From Clostridia bacterium (GTDB taxonomy: Bacteria > Bacillota > Clostridia > Oscillospirales > SIG627): a stretch of 64,000 nt of DNA. The stretch lies in NCBI GenBank assembly GCA_017520825.1, contig JAFXEX010000014.1, forward strand, positions 1-64,000, in the 5' to 3' direction. This document shows, piece by piece, positions 7,143 to 16,320 of the stretch (the stretch's first letter is position 1; every line of letters starts with the position of its first letter). Both the position numbers and the translations under genes were made by a program. Under the pieces are notes generated by a model. That model searched no databases and had not been told where the DNA came from. It saw only the letters and a program-made list of their open reading frames with translations.

Positions 7143-8725
7143 TAATCGTTCCAAGTGTAATGCTGACGCACTCCGTCGTATTCTCTGTACCAATCGTAAA
7201 CGTATTTTTTGCCCTCGGGTGTCTTGAAGAAGGAGGGATAATTCTGCCCCGCAAAGACCTCGGGAACAGCGTTTTCGCCACCAAGAGATGCAGTACGGAA
7301 AATTGACTGTATGCGCTTCATACTTTGGGCTGACAAGGAGCGAGGTGTAACCGATGCAAGAGTTACAACACCCGTAACCGCCGCCATTTCAAGAAAATCA
7401 AGATTCAGCGTATGAGATACTCTGTCGGTAAACGCTGCGCAGTCGGGGTCAACTGCAAAGAAGGTATTGTTTTGAGGCAGACGAGCCATACATTTAAGTC
7501 CCTGACGTCTTGTTATTTCAAAGTTTCGTCCCGAGGTGTCTCCGCCCGAGCGTTGACACTGATGTATGCCTGCAGTAAGATGATTTACCGTGTTACAACC
7601 GATAACGTTTGCACCGTCGGCTGATTTTTGTATTGTTTTATAAAGGTTCAGAAGCATTTGCGCATTGGTTTTGGTTCTGTCGTAAAAATGCCAGTCTCCG
7701 TCCTGATGAGGAGGAAATCCGAAATTGTCGTAGGTAGTGAAGTCGTGCTTTATAAGGTCGTAGCCCCACGAGCGTATACGTGAGGTGTCCTCGGCAACCT
7801 TTTCAAGAGTGTATGGATGGGTGGCGTCAAGGATAAAGCCTGCACCGTCTGACTTGATGGGACTTTGAGCTTCCTTGGGGGCTTCCACCGAGGTGAGAAG
7901 AGGTCTGAACCAGATACCTGCCAGAGCGCCTTTTTTATGTATTTCATCGGCAGTTTCTGCCATTGAGGAAAAGCGTGAATTGGTTTTATCCCAGGGACCA
8001 CCGTTGTAGCTTCCACTTGTGGAGAAGTAATGATTGTACTGCCAGCCGTCGTCGATTATCATATGAGGCTTGTCAACTGCGTCACGGCACATTTCCATAA
8101 GGTAGTCGCAATCCTCCATAACCTTTTGGTGAGAAATATCGCCGTATGCCCAATACCAATTATTTACGCCGTAAATGGGCTTTTCGGGAAGCACGGGCTT
8201 TTCACACATTTTGACGCAAAAGCTCTGAGCGTCGGTGAAGGGCTCACCAACTCCTTGAGCGCATACCGTTTGGGCAACCTCAAAGGGCTCCTTGATGCTC
8301 ACTCCACCACCACCGTTTCTCACGTCCAGCCACAAAGTGATTCCAAAGGGGTCAAACTGCCAGAAGGCAAAGGCAGAGCAACCTGTTTTAACGCCGAATG
8401 AGTTAAGCCTCTCGCCGTCAAAGGTGTGGAAGTACCACCAAAGAGGTGCGTGGGGGATAGGGGTGCTCCACGAAGCGCCTACGGTTATTCTTTCAACGTC
8501 GTCGCCGTACACTAACTGTACGTCGGACATATCTCCTCTCCAACGGAGCTTTATGCGTTTTACAGATCTGTCACAGGGGAATAGGGTTATTCTTCCGTTA
8601 TCAAAGCCTATTTTGTCGGTCTGTTCTTCCTTGCTGTCAAGCTCCTCAAATCTTACTGGAGAGTCTTCGTATTGAAAAAGCACGCTGTCGGGTTGTCTCG
8701 TTACGTCTATAAAGCTATGCTTCAT
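7142..8725 (-). CDS. Alpha-galactosidase-like glycoside hydrolase (clan GH-D, GH36/GH27 type)
   Basis: 527 residues; starts at the ATG at 8725 (MKHSFIDV), 8 bases after AAAGGAG. An N-terminal beta-domain with GASWSTPIPHAPLWWYFHTF is followed by a catalytic barrel: YGVNNWYWAYG, MIIDDGWQYN, GIWFRPL, GYDLIKHDFTTYD (KxDF, likely Asp nucleophile) and RSGGDTSGRNFE (likely acid/base Asp). There is no signal peptide, so it probably acts on imported galactosides or related alpha-glycosides. It is transcribed divergently from the MATE exporter, from a shared region with direct repeats. The exact linkage specificity cannot be read from sequence. Confidence 0.8.
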   Translation of the reverse strand: MKHSFIDVTRQPDSVLFQYEDSPVRFEELDSKEEQTDKIGFDNGRITLFPCDRSVKRIKLRWRGDMSDVQLVYGDDVERITVGASWSTPIPHAPLWWYFHTFDGERLNSFGVKTGCSAFAFWQFDPFGITLWLDVRNGGGGVSIKEPFEVAQTVCAQGVGEPFTDAQSFCVKMCEKPVLPEKPIYGVNNWYWAYGDISHQKVMEDCDYLMEMCRDAVDKPHMIIDDGWQYNHYFSTSGSYNGGPWDKTNSRFSSMAETADEIHKKGALAGIWFRPLLTSVEAPKEAQSPIKSDGAGFILDATHPYTLEKVAEDTSRIRSWGYDLIKHDFTTYDNFGFPPHQDGDWHFYDRTKTNAQMLLNLYKTIQKSADGANVIGCNTVNHLTAGIHQCQRSGGDTSGRNFEITRRQGLKCMARLPQNNTFFAVDPDCAAFTDRVSHTLNLDFLEMAAVTGVVTLASVTPRSLSAQSMKRIQSIFRTASLGGENAVPEVFAGQNYPSFFKTPEGKKYVYDWYREYDGVRQHYTWND

Positions 8726-8747
8726 TCCAATCACTCCTTTCACAAAA

Positions 8748-8776
8748 ATTTTACATCAAAGGAGCGTTAAAGTCAA
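8748..8776 (-). promoter_or_regulatory. Promoter of the GH36-like gene
   Basis: On the minus strand TTGACT (8776-8771), 17-bp spacer, TAAAAT (8753-8748). Confidence 0.7.
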
Positions 8777-8779
8777 GAA

Positions 8780-8813
8780 AAAATGCAGTTAAAATCTTTA
8801 CTAAAATGCAGTT
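8780..8813. promoter_or_regulatory. Direct repeats, candidate operator between divergent genes
   Basis: AAAATGCAGTT occurs at 8780-8790 and again at 8803-8813, 23 bp apart (about two helical turns). One copy abuts the minus-strand -35 and the other fills the spacer of the plus-strand promoter. Confidence 0.55.
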
Positions 8814-8825
8814 TTGTGGTAATAT
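8797..8825 (+). promoter_or_regulatory. Promoter of the MATE/ABC operon
   Basis: TTTACT (8797-8802), 17-bp spacer, TAATAT (8820-8825). Confidence 0.55.
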
Positions 8826-8873
8826 ATAGATAAGTGTATTTTTGAAACGTGCGAAGCTTATTGAGGAGAGAAA

Positions 8874-10265
8874 ATGACAAAAGACGTACAAACAAAAGAA
8901 AATCCACTGGGCTACGAAAAAATATCGGTTCTGTTGAAAAGATTTGCCATTCCAAGTATAGTGGCAATGCTTGTCAGCTCACTTTATAACATCGTAGACC
9001 AGATATTTATAGGCTGGGGAGTAGGTCCAATCGGCAACGGCGCTACAAACGTAGCCTTTCCCTTTACCACTATTTGCCTTGCCCTTTCGCTGACTATCGG
9101 TGTAGGTGCTGCTGCAAGATTTTCACTTGAGCTTGGCAGAGGAAACAAAAAAGAAGCAGCGTATAGCATAGGAGTTTCAACGGTAGCAGGCGCAGCTGCA
9201 GGATTTTTGTGCCTTGCAGTATTCGAAGCCTTTGCCCATCCAATGCTTACAGCCTTCGGCGCAACCGAAACCATAATGCCCTATGCTCTCGATTACGTGA
9301 GAGTTACGGCACTTGGTATGCCCTTCCTTGTGACCACGAATACTGTGTCAAATCTTATTCACGCCGACGGAAGCCCTCGCTATTCAATGCTTTGTATGGT
9401 GGTTGGCGCAGTGATTAATACCATACTTGACCCCATATTTATTTTCGTTTTTGATATGGGAATCGGTGGCGCTGCGTGGGCAACCGTAATATCACAGATA
9501 ATTTCCTTCTTCGTAACGGTGTATTATCTGAAAAAATTCAAGTGTGTTTTGGTAACTGCAGAGTGCTTTAAGCCGGGAATGAAGCGCACCCTTCACACAA
9601 TGTCGTTGGGCCTTAGCAACGGACTTAATCAGGCGGCAGTCTGTCTCGTTCAGATAGTTATGAATAACTCACTTACCTATTACGGAGCTTTATCGCCCTA
9701 CGGCACCGATATTCCTCTGTCGGCAGTGGGCGTTGTAATGAAGGTCAACTCAATCATAATGTCCGTGTTTATCGGAATTCAGCAGGGAACACGTCCCATA
9801 ATGGGTTACAACTACGGCGCAAAGCAGTACCACAGAGTAAAGGAAACCTACAAGCTTGGAATTATAGTTGATACGATTTTTGCAGGCTGTGGATTTATAC
9901 TGTTTCAATTCTTTCCACAGTACGTTTTACTTCTTTTCGGCAAGGGGGACCCCCTTTACACCGAATTTGGTATACTCTTTATGCGAATTTTCCTGTCAAC
10001 CGTTATTATTAACGGCATACAGTTTTTGTCGGCAAACTTTTTCAGCTCAATCGGAAAGCCGATCAAGGGCATTATGCTTTCTCTCTCCCGTCAGTGCCTT
10101 TTCATAATTCCCCTTATCCTGATACTACCAAGACTTTGGAATCTTGGTCTTTACGGAATTATGCTGGCAGGACCCATTGCCGATATAATGGCTGTGGCTT
10201 TGAGTATTATTTTCGTAGTTATTGAGTTCAGAAAAATGGACAGACTCGCAAGGGAGGGAAAATAA
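8874..10265 (+). CDS. MATE family efflux transporter
   Basis: 463 residues with about 12 hydrophobic segments. It starts MTKDVQTKENPLGYEKI, then LLKRFAIPSIVAMLVSSLY and NIVDQIFIGWGVGPIG, typical of MepA-like MATE cation/drug antiporters in the cytoplasmic membrane. Residues ADGSPRYSML and GIQQGTRPIMGYNYGA are family signatures of the two half-bundles. GAGGAG precedes the ATG. The stop codon abuts the start of the ABC exporter at 10266, so the two exporters are co-translated. Substrate unknown. Confidence 0.93.
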   Translation: MTKDVQTKENPLGYEKISVLLKRFAIPSIVAMLVSSLYNIVDQIFIGWGVGPIGNGATNVAFPFTTICLALSLTIGVGAAARFSLELGRGNKKEAAYSIGVSTVAGAAAGFLCLAVFEAFAHPMLTAFGATETIMPYALDYVRVTALGMPFLVTTNTVSNLIHADGSPRYSMLCMVVGAVINTILDPIFIFVFDMGIGGAAWATVISQIISFFVTVYYLKKFKCVLVTAECFKPGMKRTLHTMSLGLSNGLNQAAVCLVQIVMNNSLTYYGALSPYGTDIPLSAVGVVMKVNSIIMSVFIGIQQGTRPIMGYNYGAKQYHRVKETYKLGIIVDTIFAGCGFILFQFFPQYVLLLFGKGDPLYTEFGILFMRIFLSTVIINGIQFLSANFFSSIGKPIKGIMLSLSRQCLFIIPLILILPRLWNLGLYGIMLAGPIADIMAVALSIIFVVIEFRKMDRLAREGK

Positions 10266-11975
10266 ATGCTGAAAAAATTCATTTCCTATTACAAGCCCTA
10301 TAAAAAGATGCTTGCCCTCGATATGCTGGCATCTCTCCTCATTTCACTTATCGGTATGATTTACCCCGTCGTTACCAACGAAATGCTGGGTACTCTTATC
10401 CCCGACAGAAAATACAGGGCAATAGTTATTGCCGGCATCATAGTCCTTCTGATGTATATAGTACGCTTTATGCTTCGCTATTTCGTTCAGTATTACGGAC
10501 ACATTATAGGCGTAAAAATGCAGGCGCAGATGAGACGGGACCTTTTCGCCCATTTGCAAAAGCTTCCATTTTCATTTTATGACGAGCATGAGACGGGTAA
10601 AATTCTCACCAGAATGACCTCCGACCTCTTCGACGTAAGCGAGCTTGCCCATCACGGACCCGAAAACCTGCTTATCAGTCTTGTGATGCTTATCGGCTCT
10701 TTCGTTTATCTTTGTACTATCAACGTATATCTTACCCTTATTATTTTCGCCTGCGTGCCCTTCCTTATTGCCGTGGCAATTCTGCTGAGAAAGAGAATGC
10801 GCTCTGCCTTTGACGAGAGACGCGCCACCACGGCTATAATCAACGCTTCCATTGAAAGCAGTATATCGGGAATAAGGGTAACCAAGGCGTTTACCAATTC
10901 CGAAAAGGAAAAGGAAAAATTCGAGGTGGGCAACAACGCATTCGTAAAGGCCTGTCACAAGGCTTATCACGCAATGGCGCTCTTCTTCTCGTCTACTTCT
11001 TTTATAACCGATATTTTCAACGTTATAATACTTATTGCAGGTGGACTTTTCCTCTATGACGGCGCTATTTCCTTTGCCGAATATTCAGCCTTTATCGTAT
11101 CGGTCAACCTGTTCATAAACCCCATTACCACTCTTATCAATTTTATGGAGCAGTATCAGCAGGGTCTTTCGGGCTTTGCAAGATACGTGGAAATAATGGA
11201 AATTGAGCCCGAGGAGGACGACGGCAAAGAGGATCTGGGCGTGTCAAGAGGTGAAATTGAATTTAAAAACGTTGATTTCTCCTACGGCGATTCAAACGAG
11301 GTGCTTCACTCTGTAAGTCTGAAGGTGACCTCGGGCAAGACCCTTGCCCTTGTGGGCGCATCGGGTGGAGGTAAAACCACTGTTTGTCATTTGATACCAC
11401 GCTTTTACAATCTGTCGGGTGGCGAAATACTTATCGACGGAAAGAACGTAAACGACCTTACCCTCGAATCGTTGAGACGAAACGTGGGCATCGTTCAGCA
11501 GGACGTATTCCTCTTTAACGGAACCATCCGTGAGAATATAGTGTACGGAAGACTTGATGCCACCGAGGAAGAGATTATAGAGGCTGCAAAGCTTGCCAAT
11601 ATTCACGAGTGGGTTATGGGTCTTGAGGACGGCTACGATACCCAGATAGGCGAGCGTGGCGTTAAGCTTTCGGGTGGTCAGAAGCAAAGACTGTCAATAG
11701 CAAGAGTGTTCCTCAAAAATCCACCTATACTTATACTTGACGAGGCGACCAGCGCCCTTGATAATACTACGGAAATTCTTATTCAGGAGTCACTTGACAA
11801 GCTGAGCCACGGTAGAACCACTATCGTTGTGGCGCACCGACTTTCCACTGTCAGACGGGCAGACGAAATTGCCGTTATTGAGGACGGAATGGTTACAGAA
11901 AGAGGCAGCCACGAGGAGCTTCTCGAAAAGAACGGTACTTATAAAAGGCTACACGCATTGCACCTGGCAAAATAA
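10266..11975 (+). CDS. ABC exporter, fused permease and ATPase (MsbA/multidrug type)
   Basis: 569 residues. Six membrane spans lie in residues about 15-300. The nucleotide-binding domain has Walker A GASGGGKTT, Q-loop QQDVFLF, signature LSGGQKQR, Walker B ILILDEATSALD and H-loop VVAHRLS. This is a half-transporter that would work as a homodimer, exporting lipids, drugs or peptides. It starts at the base after the MATE stop. The downstream SLH-esterase gene is 21 bp away and may belong to the same transcript. Confidence 0.94.
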   Translation: MLKKFISYYKPYKKMLALDMLASLLISLIGMIYPVVTNEMLGTLIPDRKYRAIVIAGIIVLLMYIVRFMLRYFVQYYGHIIGVKMQAQMRRDLFAHLQKLPFSFYDEHETGKILTRMTSDLFDVSELAHHGPENLLISLVMLIGSFVYLCTINVYLTLIIFACVPFLIAVAILLRKRMRSAFDERRATTAIINASIESSISGIRVTKAFTNSEKEKEKFEVGNNAFVKACHKAYHAMALFFSSTSFITDIFNVIILIAGGLFLYDGAISFAEYSAFIVSVNLFINPITTLINFMEQYQQGLSGFARYVEIMEIEPEEDDGKEDLGVSRGEIEFKNVDFSYGDSNEVLHSVSLKVTSGKTLALVGASGGGKTTVCHLIPRFYNLSGGEILIDGKNVNDLTLESLRRNVGIVQQDVFLFNGTIRENIVYGRLDATEEEIIEAAKLANIHEWVMGLEDGYDTQIGERGVKLSGGQKQRLSIARVFLKNPPILILDEATSALDNTTEILIQESLDKLSHGRTTIVVAHRLSTVRRADEIAVIEDGMVTERGSHEELLEKNGTYKRLHALHLAK

Positions 11976-11996
11976 ATATACGAAAAGGGAGTAATT

Positions 11997-13982
11997 ATGA
12001 AAACGAAAGTATTATTTCTCATTGCAGTAATTATTTGTGTTTTTCTGGTGTCCTTCTGTATAGTTGCAGGCAACCTTCCCTTCAAGGACGTGAAGGAGGG
12101 GGATTGGTTTTATAACGACGTAAAGTACGCCTACGAAAACAACTTTATCAACGGAAAGAACAGCCCAGACACCTTTCTTCCCAACGAAAATATGACCTAC
12201 GCCGAAGCAATAAAGCTGGCAGCTTGTATGCATCAGAAGTATACCACGGGTGAGGTAACTTTAAAAAACGGAAATCCCTGGTATCAAACCTACCTTGATT
12301 ATTGCAAGGACAATAAAATAACGGATAAGGAATATTCCTACAACTCGCTCGTTACGAGAGCAGGGTATATGGAGATTTTTGCAAAGGCGCTTCCCGACGA
12401 GGCGTTGAAGGCAGTAAATAACGTGCCCGACAATTCCATTCCCGACGTTCCCTCAAGCCTTGGGGGAGCAGAGAGCATTTACAAGCTTTACAGAGCCGGA
12501 ATTCTGGCAGGGGCAGATGAGCTTCACAACTGTGTCCCTGAAGCCAATATAAAAAGATGCGAGGTGGCAGTAATAATGTCACGTATGATGGATAGCACCA
12601 AACGAATAAGCTTTGACACGCTGGCAACGGCGCCGATTGAGGAGGTAAAAGTGGAAACCTTTGAAATGCCCGAAAAGAAGCAATGGGAAAATTACACCTT
12701 CGGCAACGAGGGAGACAAGACCGTTGCAGAGCAGCGTCAGGAAATAAAGGACGCTATGGACCGTGCAATCAACACCGAGACGGTGTGGAAGGAAATCCCC
12801 GAATACAATCCTACCATTGAGGAATATTCTCACATAAAGGCGATAACCTACGACGGCTTTGAATATAAGGGAAAGAAAACCAAGGTTTTTGCATTCGTGG
12901 GCTTCCCCGAGGGTGCATCTGCCGACAGTCCCGTGCCTGCAGTAGTGCTTGTACACGGAGGTGGTGGCCATCCCTATATGGAATGGGTAAAGAAGTGGAA
13001 TGACAGAGGCTACGCTGCAATAGCTATGGAAACTACGGGCTATTTCCCACCTGCAGTAAACGTAGGTGTCAGCGAGAAGGACAACTCCCTCTTCGTATAC
13101 GGACTTACCGATTTCTTTGCAGAGGAGGGCTACGGTGACGCTCCCAAGCGTACCTATGCTACCACTTATACCGAGGTTTCGGAGCAGTGGGCATACCACG
13201 GCTTGACCCAAGTAATCCTTGCAAGCAACATTCTCCGTGCAGACGAGAGAGTAGACAAGGACAAGATAGGCGTTACGGGTATCTCCTGGGGTGGCGTAAC
13301 CGTTGCTCAGCTTATTGGCTACGATAATCGCTACGCCTTCGCTATTCCCATTTACGGAACTGCGTATATGGGCGATGAGATGCGACCCTTCTCCAATCTC
13401 AACGACCCTTACGTTGACGCTCTCTGGGCAGCAGAAAGAAACCTTGACAACGCAACTATGCCGATTTTCTGGTTCGTATATAATGACGATAATAACTTTG
13501 GAGTGCCCTCTTACGTCAAGTCCTATATGCACACTCAGGGGCAAAACGAAAAGAATACTTTGGTAATGCTGGATAGCTGGGGACATTCCCACGGCTCGGG
13601 ATATAATAAGGACCATAGCTTCTGGTTTGCCGATTGGGCTACCTCCGGAAAGAACGGCTTCGTTACCTTCCTTACACAGCCTAAGGGACGTGAGGTAAAC
13701 TGCCGTATCAACATTCCCGAGGGAACGGGCTATATTACACCATACGTTTATTACATCACGGAGCCTATGTCCTACAGTAAATTCAACAAGAACAATAGGG
13801 GAGAGTACGTGTTCCTTGACCAAAGCTGGCAGAAGACGAGAAGCTGGCTCAAGGTGGACAAGGAGACGGGAACGGTCAGTGGAACTATCCCCGACGACGT
13901 TAAGGGCTATTACATAGACCTGCAATTCAAGACTGAGAAATCGAGAAACAATTCATCCTCGGTATTCGTATCTCTGGATTAA
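11997..13982 (+). CDS. Surface-anchored esterase: SLH domains plus alpha/beta hydrolase
   Basis: 661 residues. A hydrophobic signal peptide spans about 1-25. Residues about 26-205 hold three S-layer-homology repeats (LPFKDVKEGDWFYNDVKYAYE; NMTYAEAIKLA; IKRCEVAVIMSRMM) that would bind cell-wall polymer. An alpha/beta hydrolase domain follows (about 275-570): PAVVLVHGGGGHPYMEW (oxyanion region), GVTGISWGG (Ser nucleophile in GxSxGG), FVYNDDNNF (likely Asp) and WGHSHGSGY (likely His). It resembles acetyl-xylan-esterase/dienelactone-hydrolase-like enzymes. The last 110 residues form a beta-rich tail. The hydrolase domain has a close relative at the end of the giant protein starting at 58622. The substrate is probably an acylated polysaccharide (inferred). 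Confidence 0.82.
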   Translation: MKTKVLFLIAVIICVFLVSFCIVAGNLPFKDVKEGDWFYNDVKYAYENNFINGKNSPDTFLPNENMTYAEAIKLAACMHQKYTTGEVTLKNGNPWYQTYLDYCKDNKITDKEYSYNSLVTRAGYMEIFAKALPDEALKAVNNVPDNSIPDVPSSLGGAESIYKLYRAGILAGADELHNCVPEANIKRCEVAVIMSRMMDSTKRISFDTLATAPIEEVKVETFEMPEKKQWENYTFGNEGDKTVAEQRQEIKDAMDRAINTETVWKEIPEYNPTIEEYSHIKAITYDGFEYKGKKTKVFAFVGFPEGASADSPVPAVVLVHGGGGHPYMEWVKKWNDRGYAAIAMETTGYFPPAVNVGVSEKDNSLFVYGLTDFFAEEGYGDAPKRTYATTYTEVSEQWAYHGLTQVILASNILRADERVDKDKIGVTGISWGGVTVAQLIGYDNRYAFAIPIYGTAYMGDEMRPFSNLNDPYVDALWAAERNLDNATMPIFWFVYNDDNNFGVPSYVKSYMHTQGQNEKNTLVMLDSWGHSHGSGYNKDHSFWFADWATSGKNGFVTFLTQPKGREVNCRINIPEGTGYITPYVYYITEPMSYSKFNKNNRGEYVFLDQSWQKTRSWLKVDKETGTVSGTIPDDVKGYYIDLQFKTEKSRNNSSSVFVSLD

Positions 13983-14006
13983 ATATTTGTGAAAGGATAG
14001 AAGAAA

Positions 14007-14351
14007 ATGAAGAAAATCGCGATTTTACTTATACTTGCCCTTGCGCTTACACTTACTGCCTGTACTGCAGAAAAAGCAGACAAGGAAGAGCCTGAAGTTG
14101 ACAACGGCGTGGAAGAAGCGCAGGATAATAGCGAGGCAGAGGAAACACAGGAGGAGCCCGAGGCTCCCGAAATGCCCTGGATTGGAGAGCCTATTGAAAC
14201 TCCCATACTTCCCTTGGGTCCTGCTGACACCACCCAGACCGACACTGAGGAGACTCCCGACGGCGAGAGCAAGGAGCCTGCAGTAAATAAAGACTTTTAC
14301 GACGGCATTGCACCCGACGAAAACGAGCTTCCACCTATTCCACTTGATTAA
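14007..14351 (+). CDS. Small acidic lipoprotein
   Basis: 114 residues. Lipoprotein signal peptide with lipobox LTAC at about residues 16-19 (LALALTLTACTAEKAD), followed by a highly acidic, Glu/Pro-rich, low-complexity chain without recognisable domain. It lies 24 bp after the SLH-esterase gene, with GAAAGGATAG as ribosome site, so it is probably the last gene of that operon. A strong hairpin terminator follows. Function unknown; it may be a membrane-tethered spacer or scaffold. Confidence 0.75.
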   Translation: MKKIAILLILALALTLTACTAEKADKEEPEVDNGVEEAQDNSEAEETQEEPEAPEMPWIGEPIETPILPLGPADTTQTDTEETPDGESKEPAVNKDFYDGIAPDENELPPIPLD

Positions 14352-14355
14352 AAAA

Positions 14356-14395
14356 TAAAGGCAAGGATTTTTAAATCCTTGCCTTTGCTTTTGTA
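14356..14395 (+). terminator. Terminator of the MATE-ABC-SLH-lipoprotein operon
   Basis: AAAGGCAAGGATTT / AAATCCTTGCCTTT around 14358-14385, then T-rich. Confidence 0.85.
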
Positions 14396-14400
14396 ACAAA

Positions 14401-14428
14401 AAAGACCACAGAAAAATCTGTGGTCTTT
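14401..14428 (-). terminator. Terminator of rpsB-tsf
   Basis: AAAGACCACAG (14401-14411) / CTGTGGTCTTT (14418-14428) with AAAAAT loop; on the minus strand it is followed by a T-rich run. Confidence 0.8.
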
Positions 14429-14441
14429 AATTGCTTTGTTA

Positions 14442-15371
14442 TTAGTTGTTGCCTGCCAGCTGCTTTGCAATTTCTTCTGCAAAGTTTTCTTCCTTCTTTT
14501 CAAGGCCTTCGCCCTTTTCGTAGATAAGGAATGCATCAACCTTAACGTCAGCGCCAAGCTCCTTAGCTACGCTTGCAAGATACTGTTCAACGGTGAACTT
14601 CTCTTCCTTAACGTATTCCTGGAGAAGGAGGCAGTTGGTAGAATAGTACTTGCCCATCTTACCGATAGCCATCTTTTCGATGATGTTTTCGGGCTTGTTA
14701 GCGTTCTTTTCGTCGTTCTTGATCTGAGCCATGATGATTTCCTTCTCTGCTTCGATAACAGATGCAGGAACGTCATCCTTGCCAAGATATGCAGGCTTCA
14801 TAGCTGCAATCTGGAGAGCTACGTTCTTAGCAGCTTCCTTGAATTCGGGCTTGTCAGCAGCAGCGCTGTCAGCCATCTTAACCATAACACCGATAGAGCC
14901 CTTGCCGTGAATGTAGGAAACGATGTTTCCTTCGATGATAACGAATCTTCTGATGTTGATGTTTTCGCCGATTTCAAATACCTTGTTCTTAAGAGCTGTT
15001 TCAACGTTCTGCTCTGCGTCGAAGGGAAGAGCGAGAAGCGCTGCAACGTCTGCGGGCTTCTTGTCAAGGATTATCTTAAGAAGATCCTTAACGAATGCGC
15101 CGAATACTGCGTTTGAAGCAGCAAAGTCTGTTTCGATATTAACCTCAATCATAGCTGCAGTCTTTGTAGCCTCGTCGAACATAATGTCAACGACACCCTC
15201 TGCTGCAATTCTTGAAGACTTCTTGTCAGCAACTGCAAGACCCTTCTCGCGAAGTATCTTTATTGCTTCTTCTTCGTTTCCGTCAGCCTCTGTAAGTGCC
15301 TTCTTGCACTCCATCATGCCAAGACCTGTTTTAGCTCTGAGGTCTGCAACCTGTTTTGCTGTAATAGGCAT
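14442..15371 (-). CDS. tsf: Translation elongation factor Ts
   Basis: 309 residues. EF-Ts catalyses GDP/GTP exchange on EF-Tu. The N-terminal UBA-like domain with VADLRAKTGLGMMECKKALTEADG is diagnostic, as is the TDFAA core motif (IEVNIETDFAASN). The C-terminal part contains QIAAMKPAYL and LLLQEYVKEEKFTVEQYL. It is second in the rpsB-tsf operon. Its ribosome site AAAGGG (15386-15381) lies partly in the arm of a small hairpin in the 69-bp gap. A hairpin terminator follows. Confidence 0.98.
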   Translation of the reverse strand: MPITAKQVADLRAKTGLGMMECKKALTEADGNEEEAIKILREKGLAVADKKSSRIAAEGVVDIMFDEATKTAAMIEVNIETDFAASNAVFGAFVKDLLKIILDKKPADVAALLALPFDAEQNVETALKNKVFEIGENINIRRFVIIEGNIVSYIHGKGSIGVMVKMADSAAADKPEFKEAAKNVALQIAAMKPAYLGKDDVPASVIEAEKEIIMAQIKNDEKNANKPENIIEKMAIGKMGKYYSTNCLLLQEYVKEEKFTVEQYLASVAKELGADVKVDAFLIYEKGEGLEKKEENFAEEIAKQLAGNN

Positions 15372-15380
15372 AATTTTATA

Positions 15381-15412
15381 CCCTTTGCCACAAGTGGCAA
15401 ATGTCCTTCCTT
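15381..15412 (-). promoter_or_regulatory. Hairpin over the tsf ribosome binding site
   Basis: TTTGCCAC (15384-15391) and GTGGCAAA (15394-15401) form a tight stem. On the minus strand the 3' arm overlaps AAAGGG, the site 9 bases before the tsf ATG. A second purine-rich string AAGGAAGG lies upstream of the hairpin. This could tune tsf translation; it is not proven. Confidence 0.45.
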
Positions 15413-15440
15413 TTAAATTTGGTAAATAGAAAATTAAGAA

Positions 15441-16181
15441 TTATTCTTCTGTTGCCTCTGCTACTTCTTCAGCTTCCTCAGCTGTTTCAGCAACCTGCTC
15501 GCCCTGATGTCCTTCGATAACTGCGTTAGCCATTACTGAAGCGATGAGCTTGATAGCACGGATAGCGTCGTCGTTGCCGGGGATAACGTAGTCGATATCG
15601 TCGGGATCACAGTTGGTGTCAACGATAGCAACAATCGGAATACCGAGCTTCTTAGCTTCTGCAACTGCGTTTGCTTCCTTGCGAGGGTCAACGATGAATA
15701 TTGCATCGGGAAGACCGTTCATTTCCTTGATACCGCCAAGGTTCTTTTCAAGGGTTTCCATTTCCTTTGTGAGAGCAACAACTTCCTTCTTGGGAAGGAG
15801 AGCGAACGTGCCGTCCTCTTCAAACTTGTGAAGAGTGTTGAGTCTTGCGATGCTCTTCTTGATGGTCTTGAAGTTTGTGAGCATACCGCCGGGCCAACGA
15901 GCGTTTACAAAGTACATACCTGCACGGAGAGCCTCATCCTTGATAGCGTCCTGTGCCTGCTTCTTGGTACCAACGAAGAGAATGTTTCCTTCGTTTTCTG
16001 CGATTTCGCGTATGAACATATACGCTTCCTCAACCTTCTTAACTGTCTTCTGAAGGTCGATGATGTAGATGCCGTTACGCTCTGTAAAGATGTACTCGGC
16101 CATCTTGGGGTTCCATCTTCTTGTCTGATGTCCGAAATGAACACCTGCTTCAAGAAGCTGCTTCATTGAAATTACTGACAT
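15441..16181 (-). CDS. rpsB: 30S ribosomal protein S2
   Basis: 246 residues from the start at 16181 ([19 protein letters not shown]), 8-9 bases after AAGGAGG; an in-frame upstream extension has no ribosome site. Signatures: [63 protein letters not shown] and [23 protein letters not shown] Glu/Ala-rich tail (about 20 residues) ends the protein. First gene of the classic rpsB-tsf operon. Confidence 0.98.
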   Translation of the reverse strand: MSVISMKQLLEAGVHFGHQTRRWNPKMAEYIFTERNGIYIIDLQKTVKKVEEAYMFIREIAENEGNILFVGTKKQAQDAIKDEALRAGMYFVNARWPGGMLTNFKTIKKSIARLNTLHKFEEDGTFALLPKKEVVALTKEMETLEKNLGGIKEMNGLPDAIFIVDPRKEANAVAEAKKLGIPIVAIVDTNCDPDDIDYVIPGNDDAIRAIKLIASVMANAVIEGHQGEQVAETAEEAEEVAEATEE

Positions 16182-16291
16182 TTTTAATGTCCTCCTTAAA
16201 GTTTTTTCCACCACAGAAGCCTGTCTTACGGGACACAGTTTCACTGCGAACTGCCGTATTTACACTCCTGTGTGTGTATTTTTGCCGATAT

Positions 16292-16320
16292 AGTATAGCA
16301 CACACGCCCATTTTTTTCAA
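16292..16320 (-). promoter_or_regulatory. Promoter of rpsB-tsf
   Basis: On the minus strand TTGAAA (16320-16315), 17-bp spacer, TATACT (16297-16292). It leaves a leader of about 100 nt before rpsB. Confidence 0.75.

Noticed and set aside
7076..7306. Small plus-strand frame after the Gfo/Idh gene
   Set aside because: It crosses the bidirectional terminator and lies antisense to the GH36-like gene; no ribosome site.
12579..13925. 448-codon minus-strand frame opposite the SLH-esterase gene
   Set aside because: Shadow of the coding strand; low-complexity translation without domain, promoter or ribosome site.
14436..15116. 226-codon plus-strand frame opposite tsf
   Set aside because: Antisense to the unmistakable EF-Ts gene; Cys/Val/Leu-rich shadow translation.
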